Of a stretch of DNA of 64,000 bases, positions 11,353 to 22,255 are shown one piece after another (within the stretch, counting starts at the first letter, position 1; each line of letters begins with the position of its first letter). This DNA comes from Lentinus brumalis. Its lineage: Eukaryota; Basidiomycota; Agaricomycetes; Polyporales; Polyporaceae. The notes beneath the pieces are model-generated. The model was not told the DNA's origin. It made no database searches and worked only from the letters and a program-made list of their open reading frames with translations. The stretch is taken from assembly GCA_001792895.1 (NCBI GenBank), contig MARA01000014.1, forward strand, positions 1 through 64,000, written 5' to 3'. Both the position numbers and the translations under genes were made by a program.

Positions 11353-13190
11353 CTACAAAACCACAGCTTCCGTGGCGGCAGCCTCCTTCGGCCCATTGTG
11401 CGCGCCGCCCGAGCTGATGAACGACTGCAGTCGGGGCGACACCTCGTACCCGCACTCCTTGAGCTCTTCGAGCGCGATGTTATACCGCGTGTCACCGACC
11501 GTGACGAGCTTGCGGATGATCGACTCGTAGACAGCCAGGGGCGGGACCATGCCAAGGCTCTTCATCTCCTCGAGGTAGAAGAAGGCGTCCTCGTACATGC
11601 TCTGCGTCAGGCAGAGGTGCACCATGCGCGCGTACGTCGTCCGGTCAGGCTTGATCCCAGCCTCCTTCATGTCCGACAGGATGCGGTCGCCAAGTTCGCG
11701 GTGACGTGCGTCGGCGCAACCCTGCAGGAGGATGTTGTAGGTGTCGATGTCCGGAGTGACTCCGAGCTGCGCGGCACCCTTGTACGTGCCGACGGCTCGC
11801 TGGAGGTCCTTGAGCGCGACAGCAGCCTCGGCGACGACATTGAACGCGACGACGTCGACGGCGTGACCTTCCTCGCGGATGGTTTCGAGCACCTCCCATG
11901 CGCCGTCGACCGCGTCCGTGTTCTTTTTGACGAGCTCCAATATGGGCTCCGCAGTCCCCTTGGTGAACTCGATATCGTTCTTGCGCATGTAGTCCAGCAT
12001 GATAAACGCCTCCTTGATCTCGCCATGGTGACACATCGCTTCGATGACCGGCGCAATGTGGTGCTCGCGCCAGACGATGTTGATAATCTTCATCGTCTCG
12101 ATCACCTCCAGCGCGAGGCCAGAGAGACCGTATCTTGCAGCGGTATGTAAGACTTGAAGACAGCAACCCTCGTCCGGCAGCAGGCGCATCTCGTTCACGA
12201 CTTTGTGCCAGACGCGTTCCGTTCCCTCTGCCTGCATGGTGTTGGAGGTCAAGGACATGGCGGTCATGTATGCTCACTCACGTAGAACTGCTCCGCGCAG
12301 CTGACCAGCACGTCTACCCATACTTCGCTCTCTAATCGCCGGACAGAGGTCGATTCGAAGGCGTCCGCCAAATCCAGCGCAAGCCGAGGGAAACCGAGGT
12401 CCGCGGCACATCGAACCACAGCGGAGGCGGTTTGGAGGGTCGTTGACAGGCCGGAAGGCGCGATTTTAGACAAAAACTGCAGCGCGGTCTCTAGCCGATT
12501 GTTCTGGGCGAAACGAGTGATGATGATCTCGTAGGTCGTCTCATTGGGTCGTATACTCCATTCCTCCATCAGCTTGACGTAGTTGAGTAGAGTGGGAATG
12601 TCTGACGGGTCCAGAGCCTGGACAGAAGGGTATGAACACGAGAATCAGCCTGAGGAGCCACATAACATATTCACCTGCATCAGATGGTGGAAGGTCTGGC
12701 GATCTGGGTGTATGCCCATAGCCAGCATGTCCTCGTACACCGCGCGGGCTTCGGGATGTAGATTCTGCTTTGCGCATGCCTGCAAGAGATAGTTGTACGT
12801 GGTGAGGTCCGGAGCGATGCCCTCGTCCTTCATCCGCTTCGCTAGCAGCATCATCCTGGGTGTGTTGCCCTTGTCCAGTTCCGAGGCGAGTATCATGTTG
12901 ATTCGGGCGAGGGGTGTGTGCACCTGACCACGGAAGTCGCCGTCGGCGGGATATGCGTATGGGCGATTTCGCAGAGCAGGGCGGGAGGATGACGGCGGAC
13001 GTGAAGAGCCAGAAATGGCGTAAGTCGTCGAGGCATGTCGCCGCTGCGCGTGTCGACCTGGGAGATGTCGGACTCGGGATGCTTCGTAGAAAGGATTAAT
13101 GGAGGACGTACATGACACGCCTGCAAAGTTCACCTCCGCCGCGCCGTTACGGAGCACCTTCGCCACATTGCGGGACGTCGACGCGAGCAT
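11353..13190 (-). CDS. Pentatricopeptide repeat protein, probably mitochondrial
   Basis: PPR proteins bind organellar RNA. The exons are 13190-12675, 12617-12282 and 12231-11353. An optional in-frame 54-nt intron (GTACGT to CCCAG) may lie inside the first exon, giving 558 or 576 residues. Repeats are clear, for example APDLTTYNYLLQACAKQNLH, RPNETTYEIIITRFAQNN, TPDIDTYNILLQGCADARH and KPDRTTYARMVHLCLTQSM. The N-terminus is rich in Arg, Ser and Ala with few acids, compatible with a mitochondrial presequence. It is divergent from RAD21, with 244 bp between the start codons. Which RNA it binds cannot be told. Confidence 0.9.
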
Positions 13191-13212
13191 AAAGACCGGA
13201 GGCACAAGCAGG

Positions 13213-13300
13213 CGACAGGACACAGCGAGCAGGACGCGAGGAGGGCGGACCGGACAGCGAGCACGGCGGACGGGACAGCGAGCAAGACAGCGAGCGAAGC
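13213..13300 (+). repeat. Short imperfect tandem repeat in a shared promoter
   Basis: At least four copies of an ACAGCGAGCA-like word lie in the 244-bp gap between the PPR and RAD21 start codons, separated by short GGACGG-like stretches. Possibly a regulatory array, possibly only low-complexity DNA. Confidence 0.5.
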
Positions 13301-13434
13301 GTGGGAATGTGCCACGTGCGCTTGCCGATGATGGAAGGTGGCTGGCATCGCGAGTGCTTGGTTCGAAACCACCGCGTCCGCGAAACCTCCTCTCCCCACC
13401 TCCTCTTCCCGACGCGTTTTCTTCTTGGATACCC

Positions 13435-15835
13435 ATGGTACGCCGTACACGGTCATCATGTGTGCGATACTGATTCCTGGCCTGGCAGTTTTACTCAGAA
13501 GCGATCCTCTCGCGTCGCGGGCCCCTGGCCAAAGTGTGGCTCGCGGCGCACATGGAGCGGAAGCTCTCCAAAACCCAGACGTTGCAGACGGACATCGAGC
13601 AATCAGTCGGTGAGCACAGAGGCCTGTTCAGAGACTGCTTGTAGGGAGCTCACGCGTTCTCAGACGCTATCATGCACCAGGAGATCGAGGTTATGGCCCT
13701 CCGGCTAAGCGGGCAACTCTTGCTCGGTGTCGTTCGCATCTATAGTCGCAAGGCGAAGTATCTGCTGGATGATTGTAACGAAGCTCTGTTGAAGATCAAG
13801 ATGGTATGTTGTCATCCTCTCATCTCCCCACCCACTGCGCCTGAATAGCCGTCATAGGCCTTCCGCCCCGGCGTGGTCGACATGACAGAAGACCAGCTCG
13901 CCGTCAACCAGAATGCCATCACGCTGCAGAGCAACAACTTTGACCTCGATGCCCTCCTTCCCGATCTCGATTGGTGCGTCTGGTATGCTGTCTCGCCACA
14001 GCCCTTCTGAACTCTCTACAGGAATACGGCAGACTTTGAGAGCAGGAACGTTCAACCGGGCGGGCAGCACATCGCTCGTGCAGCGGATATCACCCTTGGC
14101 AACGCCGACCTGCATTTTGACTTTGACGATGGTAACTTTGGTTTCGATCTCGGCCCGTCCGACGGCATTGGCTCCCAAGACTATGACTACGACCTCAACC
14201 TCGATTTCGGTGACGGCCCCGCAGCTGCTGGGCGCTCCCCGTCTCGCATGGATGAAGATGACATGAGCGTTGAAGTCGGACGGCGAGACTCCGTTGCGCC
14301 ACCGCAGTCGGTAGCCTCGCACCTCTTGGGGCCTCACGGGGCAGACGACTTAGACTTGCTGTCGGTGCGCAGTAGGGCTCTGTCGGAGCATCCCTTCGGC
14401 GACGTTGACATGGGTTTTGGGCCTGAAGATGGTGGCATGGACGTCGATCTTGGCATATCATTCGGTGATGAACCTCTGAGTGAACATGCTCCGACCCCTC
14501 GCCTCACCCCCTCTCGTGCATGTGAGTGCAGGCTGCGCGCGTTCATATATACACTGACCCGCAAACAGCGTCTCCTCTCACCGAGCCACCGCAGACTCCT
14601 CCTCCAGAGCTCGAGCTTACGCCCAAGGCAGCACACGAGGAGGTAGCCAAGAAGCGCAAAGAGAAGAAGCAAATCATCGACGAGAAAACAGAGCTTGAGG
14701 ACGGACCTGCTGCGCACGTTGGCCGCGGTCGCAACGGTGGTCTGGGTGCAGCAGTCACCAAGGACGTCAGCGACATCGTCACGGAGCATTCCTACCTTCC
14801 CCGCTCAGCTCTGGTCATGCGCTTGCTTGAGATTCGTGATGACCCACTTGCACACTTTCTTCCTACCAAGACGACTCCTCAAGGCACGTTCTTCAATGCG
14901 GCCCCTCCTGGTCTTGTTCCGGAACTGGCGGACATGTTCATGCGTCCCCTCACGAACCTCAGCGCGGCGGCCAAGCGCCGCGGTGGTTCTCCGGAGAAGC
15001 CGGCTAGCAAGAAACGCCGTTTGGACGGCAGCGTAGTAGGCGATGAGGACGAAATTGAGCAGCTCAGGCGCGACAGCAGGGCACCCAGCATCGCGCTCGG
15101 CAGCGACGTCTATGGTCGCCCGAGCTTAGGACCCGGGATGGACTTCAACTTCGACGACACCGGTGCGGGCATGGAAGACTTCCAGATGGACATCCCCGAG
15201 TTCGGTGCAGAGGGTGAACGCGGTCGTAGCAAGTCTCTTGCCCTATCCGAACTAAGCAGGCTATCGACCCCACCTCCTGACATGTTCCTGGAGGAGGGAG
15301 ATGAGAGCCACGCCGATGCTACCTGTCCGATCGCTATGTTCGACGACCGCGTTGCCGCCAGCCAGAGTCAAAGCCAGAGCCAGGCTCCCACCGAGCCGGG
15401 CGACGACGGGAAGGGCTACAGCAAGAACACCGTCAAAGCGTTGGCAGTCATCAGAAGAGAGTTGCAGCCTAGTGCTGAAGAGTCGGACGCCGACAAATAC
15501 GTGAGCTTCAACGACATGGCGCAGAAGGTGCGTTTTCCACTGTCGCGCGATGGCAATATGCTAAGCTGTGTTCGCAGGCGTCACGGCGGGCTGCGGCTGC
15601 GTTCTTCTTCGAACTACTCGTGCTGGGCACGCGCGACTGCGTCAAGCTCACGCAGCCAGAGCCGTTCGCGAACATCGAGGTGCGCGCGAAGGAGAAGCTG
15701 TGGGAGAGGCAGCGTCATGGGTCCATGGCGCCGTCGTCTGTGAATGGACGCGCATCCATGGCGCCGTCTGCTGCAGGGCCATCGCGCAGGCAGGGCTCCG
15801 CAGCACCGTCGATTGCGTCCGCGTTCGGCTTGTAG
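13435..15835 (+). CDS. RAD21: Cohesin kleisin subunit Rad21/Scc1
   Basis: The kleisin closes the cohesin ring by bridging Smc1 and Smc3 and is cut by separase at anaphase. The model has seven exons: 13435-13437, 13489-13609, 13664-13803, 13858-13973, 14022-14521, 14569-15527 and 15578-15835. They total 698 residues. Exon 1 is only the ATG. The N-terminal Rad21_Rec8 domain is unmistakable ([20 protein letters not shown]). The middle is acidic and Ser-rich, as expected for the separase-cleaved linker. The C-terminal winged helix that binds Smc1 reads [20 protein letters not shown], followed by a Ser/Ala tail. Its ubiquitous expression fits the promoter shared with the PPR gene. Confidence 0.96.
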
Positions 15836-16277
15836 TTGAATTTGTCTTGATCTATCTGTGTCTGTATGGGTGTGATCTACGTCGTGGTCTGTGTATCAGT
15901 TGTTACCTTGTATGACTCGGCTTGGCTACGGACGTTCGGACAACCGTCGTCGCGGACTACGTGTACCTCTCGCGCCACCTTATACGTACTACCTCCAGTT
16001 GTTTTTGAGATTATGTGTAATGTCAAGGGCAAGTTGTGCCTCATTGTCTGCGTGCTGTGTGGCATTGCGCGCAGCAGGACACAGCCACGCCACGCCCAGT
16101 AAGGCAGGTCTCCTTCCATATGCGGACAGTCCGAGGACCGGAAAGAACGAAAACATCCGGGCAGGCGCTGGCGGCCGCGATCGCGAGTCGCGGCGGCTGC
16201 GGCTTGTTTTCCGTCCATACTTATATGTTTTCCTCTCGCCGCCCGTTCTCCTCGTCCCCGCTCCCGTCTCCCTAGCC
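15836..16277. other. Intergenic region between RAD21 and RTA1
   Basis: It holds the 3' flank of RAD21 and the promoter of the next gene. A TATA-like ACTTATATG lies near 16218-16226, about 55 bp before the RTA1 start codon. No gene is seen. Confidence 0.6.
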
Positions 16278-17584
16278 ATGTTTCCCAACGCGACTCTCGC
16301 CGCCGCGCCCGGTGCGTCCACCCGTGCACATCTTGCCCCCTTCGCAGCTGACTCTTCGTGCACCCACCAGCGCAGGTCACCTTCACCCCCAGGGTCAGTC
16401 CATACGGCTACATTCCAACACAATGGATATGCATCCTCTTCATCGTCCTCTTTTCTCTCACCACACGTGCGTCTCCTCGTCCGAAATTTCCGAATGCCCT
16501 CTCACACCTATTTCCAGTCATTCACCTCGCCCAAGCATTCTATTCGCGCCTGTGGTGGCTCCTCGGCACCACCGTCCTCGCAGGAATCACTGAAGTCATC
16601 GGCTGGAGCGGTCGCACATGGTCCAGCGTCAGCCCTTGGGCTATCGATCCCTTCCTCATGCAGTACGTCCCCGCCTCTTTGTCTACCCTACCGCTCACAC
16701 GTTCTGTCTTGCAGGATCACGACCACTATCATCGCGCCCACACCCCTCATTGCCGCCAACTTTGTCATCCTCGGCGAGATCATCAAACGTCTCGGGCAGC
16801 AGTACAGTCGCCTCAGCGCCATGTCTTGTACGTCCTCTGCCCGAGTTCCCCGACGCTTCAACGCTAACGCCGACGTTCACCCTAGATACAATCATTTTCT
16901 GCTCCTGCGACATAATCGCGCTTGTCATCCAAGCTGTCGGGGGCGCCAAAGCATCCATTGCCCTACAGACCGGGAACGGCGATCCAGAAGTCGTACGTTC
17001 AACACCATTCCCGATATCGCAACGTTTGCTGATCACACAAATCGCAGGGCGGCCACATCATGCTTGGCGGTATCGTGTTTCAACTCGGTAAGCCGCCATC
17101 TCCCCTCCATACCACCCGATTTCTAACGCAGCGGTTCGGCCACAGTCGCCTTCTGCATCTATCTTGCGCTCGCGGCCGAGTTCCTCCTCCGGTATCACAA
17201 AGACAAGCCCGTCCGGCTTGCCTCCTCCGCGCCCCCGAAGAGCTTTGCTCTCACCCGGGACATCAAGCTCATGATAGTCGGCCTCGCCCTCGACGGCATC
17301 TTCATCCTCATCCGGTCCATCTACCGTACCATCGAGCTCAGCGACGGCTGGACAGGTCGCATCATCAGCACCCAGGTCTACTTTAGTGAGTCACTCCCCC
17401 TGTCCCCGCTATCACCCCGTACCGTGCTGACCGCAGGAATCCAGACGTCCTCGATGGCGCCATGATCGTCCTCGCCATGTACACCCTGAACGTCTTCCAC
17501 CCCGGCTTCTTGCTCGGCAGGGCCAACCTCTGGAGTTCAGCCAACAAGACCCCAGCGAGGCCGACTCTGACATTCCAGAGATGA
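16278..17584 (+). CDS. RTA1-family seven-helix membrane protein
   Basis: RTA1-like proteins are fungal lipid-translocating or stress-resistance membrane proteins of the plasma membrane. The model has eight exons (16278-16311, 16371-16466, 16518-16662, 16715-16827, 16886-16992, 17048-17087, 17146-17385, 17445-17584), 304 residues. Family signatures are SPYGYIPTQWICILFIVLF near the start, LAGITEVIGWSGR in the second or third helix, FCSCDIIALVIQAVGG and the helix LGGIVFQLVAFCIYLALAAE. The last acceptor must be at 17444 (GAATCCAG), because the nearer CAG gives a stop. Substrate unknown. Confidence 0.92.
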
Positions 17585-18501
17585 AGGCCCGCAGTCGCAC
17601 CGGGGCGCGCAACGTGTAACGTGCAGCTCAAACGTTAGATATCATCCGGCGCTGTCGTGCGCCGCCCACACTGCGTTCGTACGTGCCGCCGTCAATTCGC
17701 AAACTATTTCTGGACGTTCATATTGACAGTGCTGGATGAGCGCATAGCGTCACCCGCCGCTTTTTGATCAGTGTGCTCCCTCCTCCTGGTTCCGCACCTT
17801 GCTATTTTTATGACATTCTCTTCCTGCACCTCATCGTTGTCCTCCACTTCGGGTTACCTTTACATTGCTATCTACACACTAACGCACATTCCTCGCTGCA
17901 GAGTGCAGGATAGACATAGATCGACTGGACTCGAGGATGCCACACTACTGTAGTAGTCAACCTCACTAACTCTCGTCATTACGTTTCCCTGTATGCTGTC
18001 TGCCTCGGGGAGACAAGTCACGGCCACCGCCGTGTTCCACAATAGAGCATCATGATCCTCTCTGAGCTCATCCGATCGGCTATGGTGCCTGTCGTCGGCA
18101 GGCATCATGATGCTGCGCCCACACATACCCGTCCCCGGGATAGCCGAAGACGATAACCATAATGGATCGGCGGCGCCCACCTTCTATGAGCGCCGGCGGT
18201 CGGCAACATTCCAATGTACGTCAGCGCGGGTTGTGACAAATAGTATAAATCATGCTCGACCTCGACGCGACGACGCCTCAGGAATGGAACATCATGATCC
18301 TAACTTCCATTCATCGTAAGGACTGGAATCTCGCGCTATACACTAAACATAGTCGAAAGATCACACAAACATTCCAATCTCCAACTTCACCTGTTGTACG
18401 TACCTGTCTGTAGCGGACACGACAGTCGAAAGACCTGCAGCAAAATGGTGTTCAACGTCCCAATACATCCATGACCCGACAGCAAATGACAGCAACAAAT
18501 A
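17585..18501. other. Intergenic region left of the hAT transposon
   Basis: Only short ORFs without motifs are seen. It probably holds the 3' flank of RTA1. Nothing else is recognisable up to the transposon target site. Confidence 0.5.
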
Positions 18502-18509
18502 CATCTAAT

Positions 18510-18600
18510 CAGTGGTGTCACTGACCAGCGGTCAGACCGGTCAGACCGTGTTGACTGGTCAAGGTGGTCAGCGACTGACCGCACTGACATGACCGGCCAA
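18510..18600 (+). repeat. hAT left terminal and subterminal repeats
   Basis: It starts CAGTGGTGTCACTGACC, followed by GGTCAGACCGGTCAGACC and several GGTCAGYGACTGACC-like words. The terminal 8 bp are the exact inverse of the right end. Confidence 0.9.
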
Positions 18601-18797
18601 TCAAACCCAGGAGCGCCAAGGCACGGATTAGCTAAGATTGCGGACCGGGTGAGCGAAGAGTCAAGAGTCGAGACAGCGCGACGGTCATCTCAAACTCAGT
18701 GTCGTACTCATGCTTAGCATCGCGTGCGACGCACTATATCGATTATACTCTACTTACTAGCAACGTAGGCAAGAATTATATACACTGTCACGATCTC

Positions 18798-21700
18798 TCA
18801 AGTAAGCCCGGGGGAGCTAGTCTCTTGGTCTTCAAGCTCCTGTGCAAGACGACGCTGCCCATCCTCCCAAAAGGCGTCGAGTCTCGCAGTTGCGGGTGGA
18901 GGGGGAGCAGTACTCGTACTAGGAGGACGAGTGTAGAGAAATAGATTAGCGAGTGGAATGCAAGTTTTGCGAGAGCGGGGCCCAGAAGGGCGCGCTGGAG
19001 ATGCGACATGTGCGAGAAGCTCGTCCGATGCGACCTCATCAAGCACAAGTGCGTCTGGTGGGAGAGTACTGCTCGGAGCCCTCGAGCTTTGATCTTCGGA
19101 GTCGTCGTCTTCCCAGGAACGCTCCGCCTGCTCGATGAGATCACGCGCAAGTGCAGTGAACGGGTTCTCGAGCTGATGCGGAAAGACATGCTCCGGCGGT
19201 ACCATCCCTGCTTGGGAAAGCTGGACTGCAAGTGGTCGCGAGGCCGAACTGCTCGGAGCTCCCAGGCCAGCACCTTGGGAATGATACGGGGCAAATTGCG
19301 GTGGGGTTGCGGAGGGTGTGAGCGTGTCTAGAACAGAGGTACTAGAGGCAGTCTGAGAGCGGGATAGAGTTGAAGGACCGGAGTCTGATGGGCAGGGCGC
19401 GTTCACCATGGCGGGAAGCTCGTTGCCAAAGCACCGCTTCTTCCGGGTAACGGTGTACGCATCGCTGTCTCGCTCGGCGCGCTTCATGTGCATCTTAATC
19501 GAAGTCGACTTGTGGACCTTGTCCGGAGACAGACGAGAGCGTTTGGCCGTGTGAATGGCCCCCATGATGCTAAAAGTGCGCTCAGTGTCGCCCGTGCTGG
19601 CAACCGCTGATGACAGATGGTATCCAAGCTGGGCAATGCCGTCTCGCCCTGGTGAGACTACTCCGGGGGAGACGTCTAACGTTTCCCAGATCTGCTTAAT
19701 GTCAACGCGCTATTGCGGAGATAGTCAGCAAGCGGCGAGAATAAATTGTATGCTTGTAATGCTCACCTTGCGCTCAGCCTGCGCATCTTGCTGGAATATA
19801 TGGAGCAACATGCTTCCTGGTGTGAACTCGCCCGTGCCATTTGAGTATGCCAAGAGCCCGCGCATGAAGTTAGAGTCGGTGTCAGTTCCGAAGAAGCGTT
19901 TGAACGCGCGTCGAGCCATATCGATGAGGGCGATAGGCGTCAGTGCATGCCGGTTGAAGCAGTGACCGCGGATATATGGGTTGTAGTACACCGCAAGTAT
20001 GAACGGGTCCTGGTCGGCCTTCTTCCAGCGAGCTTCGAGGCTTGCCAGCACCTTCTCTTGGACAGCGGCATCGATATGGGGCTGGCTGTACACATGATAT
20101 AGGTGACCAAGCGTGAGGAGAACGTGATCGAGACGGGTGTCTGAGCCCTGCATGATATTTGCGGCAATAGCGAGTGGTTCCAGGTGCGCTGTGATCCTGT
20201 ATGCGCACGGCTGGGCGGTCAGTACTATGTGAATCTGATGTGCTGTGTTACCTACCTCCGTAGATTCTGCCAGAATGTGGGGTCTCGGACCTTCTCCATA
20301 ATAGCGCGAACCTTGAGGATTGCCTCAGCATCAGCTCCGACTGACTGCTCAATCCGGGTGGCATTCCGATACACGCAGCTGCGCATGTCTTCCTCCAGGA
20401 CAAGCAGACGAACGCAGGCGAGATAGTGAGACGTCCAGCGCGTCACCACTGGTCGAAGAAGGGACAACGGTATTGAACGGTTGCCGCTAAGCATCTGCTC
20501 CTTCCAGAAGAGGTCGAGGGCAACACCGTGATTGTTGAACCAGTTGATGATGTCGACAGCGTCTGAGATCGTCTGCTTGACCCAAGGAACACCGCGAAGG
20601 AGGTCGCCGACTACGAGATTGATTTGATGGGCCCAGCAAAAGATGACGATGAGGAACCAGAGGTTCTCGAGGAGGAGTCGACGCGCCTTCTTGCCATCGG
20701 GCCCGTCATCCGTCACCCAACCCATCACCTTGACCTTGTACACCTCCTCCACATGTCGTATGTCTGCACGAATGATATCGTACATTTCATCGCCCGTCTT
20801 CGGCCTCCCGGTCATGTTGTGGGTGTGGATAAGGTATGGCTGGTCAGGGCAATAAGTCACATAACTTAAATTGAAGACACTGCCTAAACGGGCACATACC
20901 TCGTGGTCGACAGACATCAGCGTACTCGTAACATTTGTCTTCGCCACATTCTTCCACCCATCACTCTGCCCCATGGCTAGCCTGCCCTTCATCTGCTCTA
21001 CCATCTCCTGGACAACATCGTCGTGTAGCTCGTCAAGGAATACTCCAGAGATAGCACGACGGTCAGGGATATCGACACTCGGGCCCATGTACTTGATAGC
21101 CCAAGCCTGGAAGACCTTGTTGTCGACGGCCTTCCATGGAATCCCGCAAGCGAGCATCATCTTGATAGTATCTTTCGCCCAGACGCGCTGACCTGCGGGA
21201 TCCCAGATCGGAACGAAAGGATGCTCTGGTGAGCCCGAGTTTACGATCAAACCCGCCTGCATGCGGGTCCGAGTCTTCTCCCCCTCGACGCGAGAGCCCT
21301 GAGTCCAGTGCTGAGATAGAGCCTGAGCTGAGGTAGCGACATCCGGAGTCCGGTTCTCCATCGCTCTCTGTGTCCCTGCCTTAACACGACCTTTGCGCTT
21401 GTCAGCTTCTTTGGCACGCTCGGCCTCTTGCGCGACTTCCTCGACGCGCGCATGGTCCAAGTTGGGACACTTTCGCGCGTGTGCAGCCATGGTCGTGGCA
21501 CGGCCATACAGAGGCTCGACAGCGTTCTCGGCTTCCCATTCACTGAAAGGATTCTCCCGCAGTTCGGCTTCGGTGAGCGCCTTCGGGCCAAGGGCTGCAA
21601 TAAGTGAGTATTGTTCATGTTCTCTGGTCCGTATCAATTACTCACCAAGCCGACGTAGCTCCTCATCAGACCGCGGGGTTTCGAGGCTTCCAAGGGTGAC

Positions 21701-21856
21701 ATCAGCGCGATCCCAGCGCTGGTTCCTCTCGATATGCTTCGTGACGCAGCCGTTACACCACGCGCTCTTGTAGGTGCCGTTCTTTCCGTACTTTATCCCA
21801 GGAGCCGTGAAGAACTCCCACCATGGACCAAGACGCGAGGCCTTGTCCCCAGCCAT
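18798..21856 (-). CDS. hAT transposase with BED-type zinc finger
   Basis: The exons are about 21856-21646, 21594-20256, 20196-19767 and 19709-18798, with 51-59 nt introns. A further in-frame 60-nt intron may lie near 20830-20900. The N-terminus has a BED-like finger (WWEFFTAPGIKYGKNGTYK, CNGC, then HARKC). The catalytic core shows the hAT signatures TDDGPDGKKARRLL, CWAHQINLVVGDLL (the C-x2-H motif) and VTRWTSHYLA. The C-terminus carries the dimerisation domain (GDTERTFSIMG, SRLSPDKVHKSTSIKM) followed by a Ser/Pro-rich tail. No stop or frameshift is seen, so the gene looks functional. Confidence 0.92.
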
Positions 21857-22084
21857 ATCGGAGGACAGCGGGAGGCCAGCTTGACTCGGTCGACGAGGAC
21901 TCGCCAGGAGTCAGGTGAAGGGAGTAGGAGTTCAACCTGTAAATTGAACAGCTTGCGTACTCGTAGCCTACGTAGCTCAATATCTGTCTATGTTCACAGT
22001 TCAACACAGGGTCTCCATTCCACAGTGCGCGCGCTGATGAGGCCGCCGCCCTCTACTTAAGCGCGTGGTCTCCGAGGCGGCCGA

Positions 22085-22185
22085 ATGACCACCTTGACCG
22101 TGCCGGTCTGACCGGTCTGACCTCATGGTCAAGGTCAAGCCGGTCAGTCAATTCCTGACCGGTCTGACCATTTCTGCCACCACTG
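22085..22185 (-). repeat. hAT right terminal and subterminal repeats
   Basis: Read on the minus strand it starts CAGTGGTGGCAGAAATGG, then GGTCAGACCGGTCAGG and further copies. The internal copies match those at the left end in sequence and density. Confidence 0.9.
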
Positions 22186-22255
22186 CATCTAATGATACAA
22201 CAACAGGGTCTACCAAGTGCCAGCGTCCGGTCTGTGCACACCCAGTCCAAATCCG

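Larger units (their letters stand above)
18502..22193 (-). mobile_element. hAT-family DNA transposon with target site duplication
   Basis: The element spans 18510-22185. It is flanked on both sides by the identical 8-mer CATCTAAT (18502-18509 and 22186-22193), the hAT duplication length. Both ends start CAGTGGTG in inverted orientation. Subterminal zones (about 18520-18600 and 22085-22172) carry many copies of GGTCAGACCGGTCAG-like words in both orientations, typical of hAT transposase-binding repeats. The transposase gene fills the interior on the minus strand. The right end lies 71 bp past the oligopeptide transporter stop codon, so the insertion spared that coding region. Confidence 0.95.

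Noticed and set aside
13360..13375. GGTTCGAAACC word resembling a tRNA T-arm
   Set aside because: No acceptor stem, D-arm or anticodon arm could be folded around it. No other tRNA gene was found in the window.
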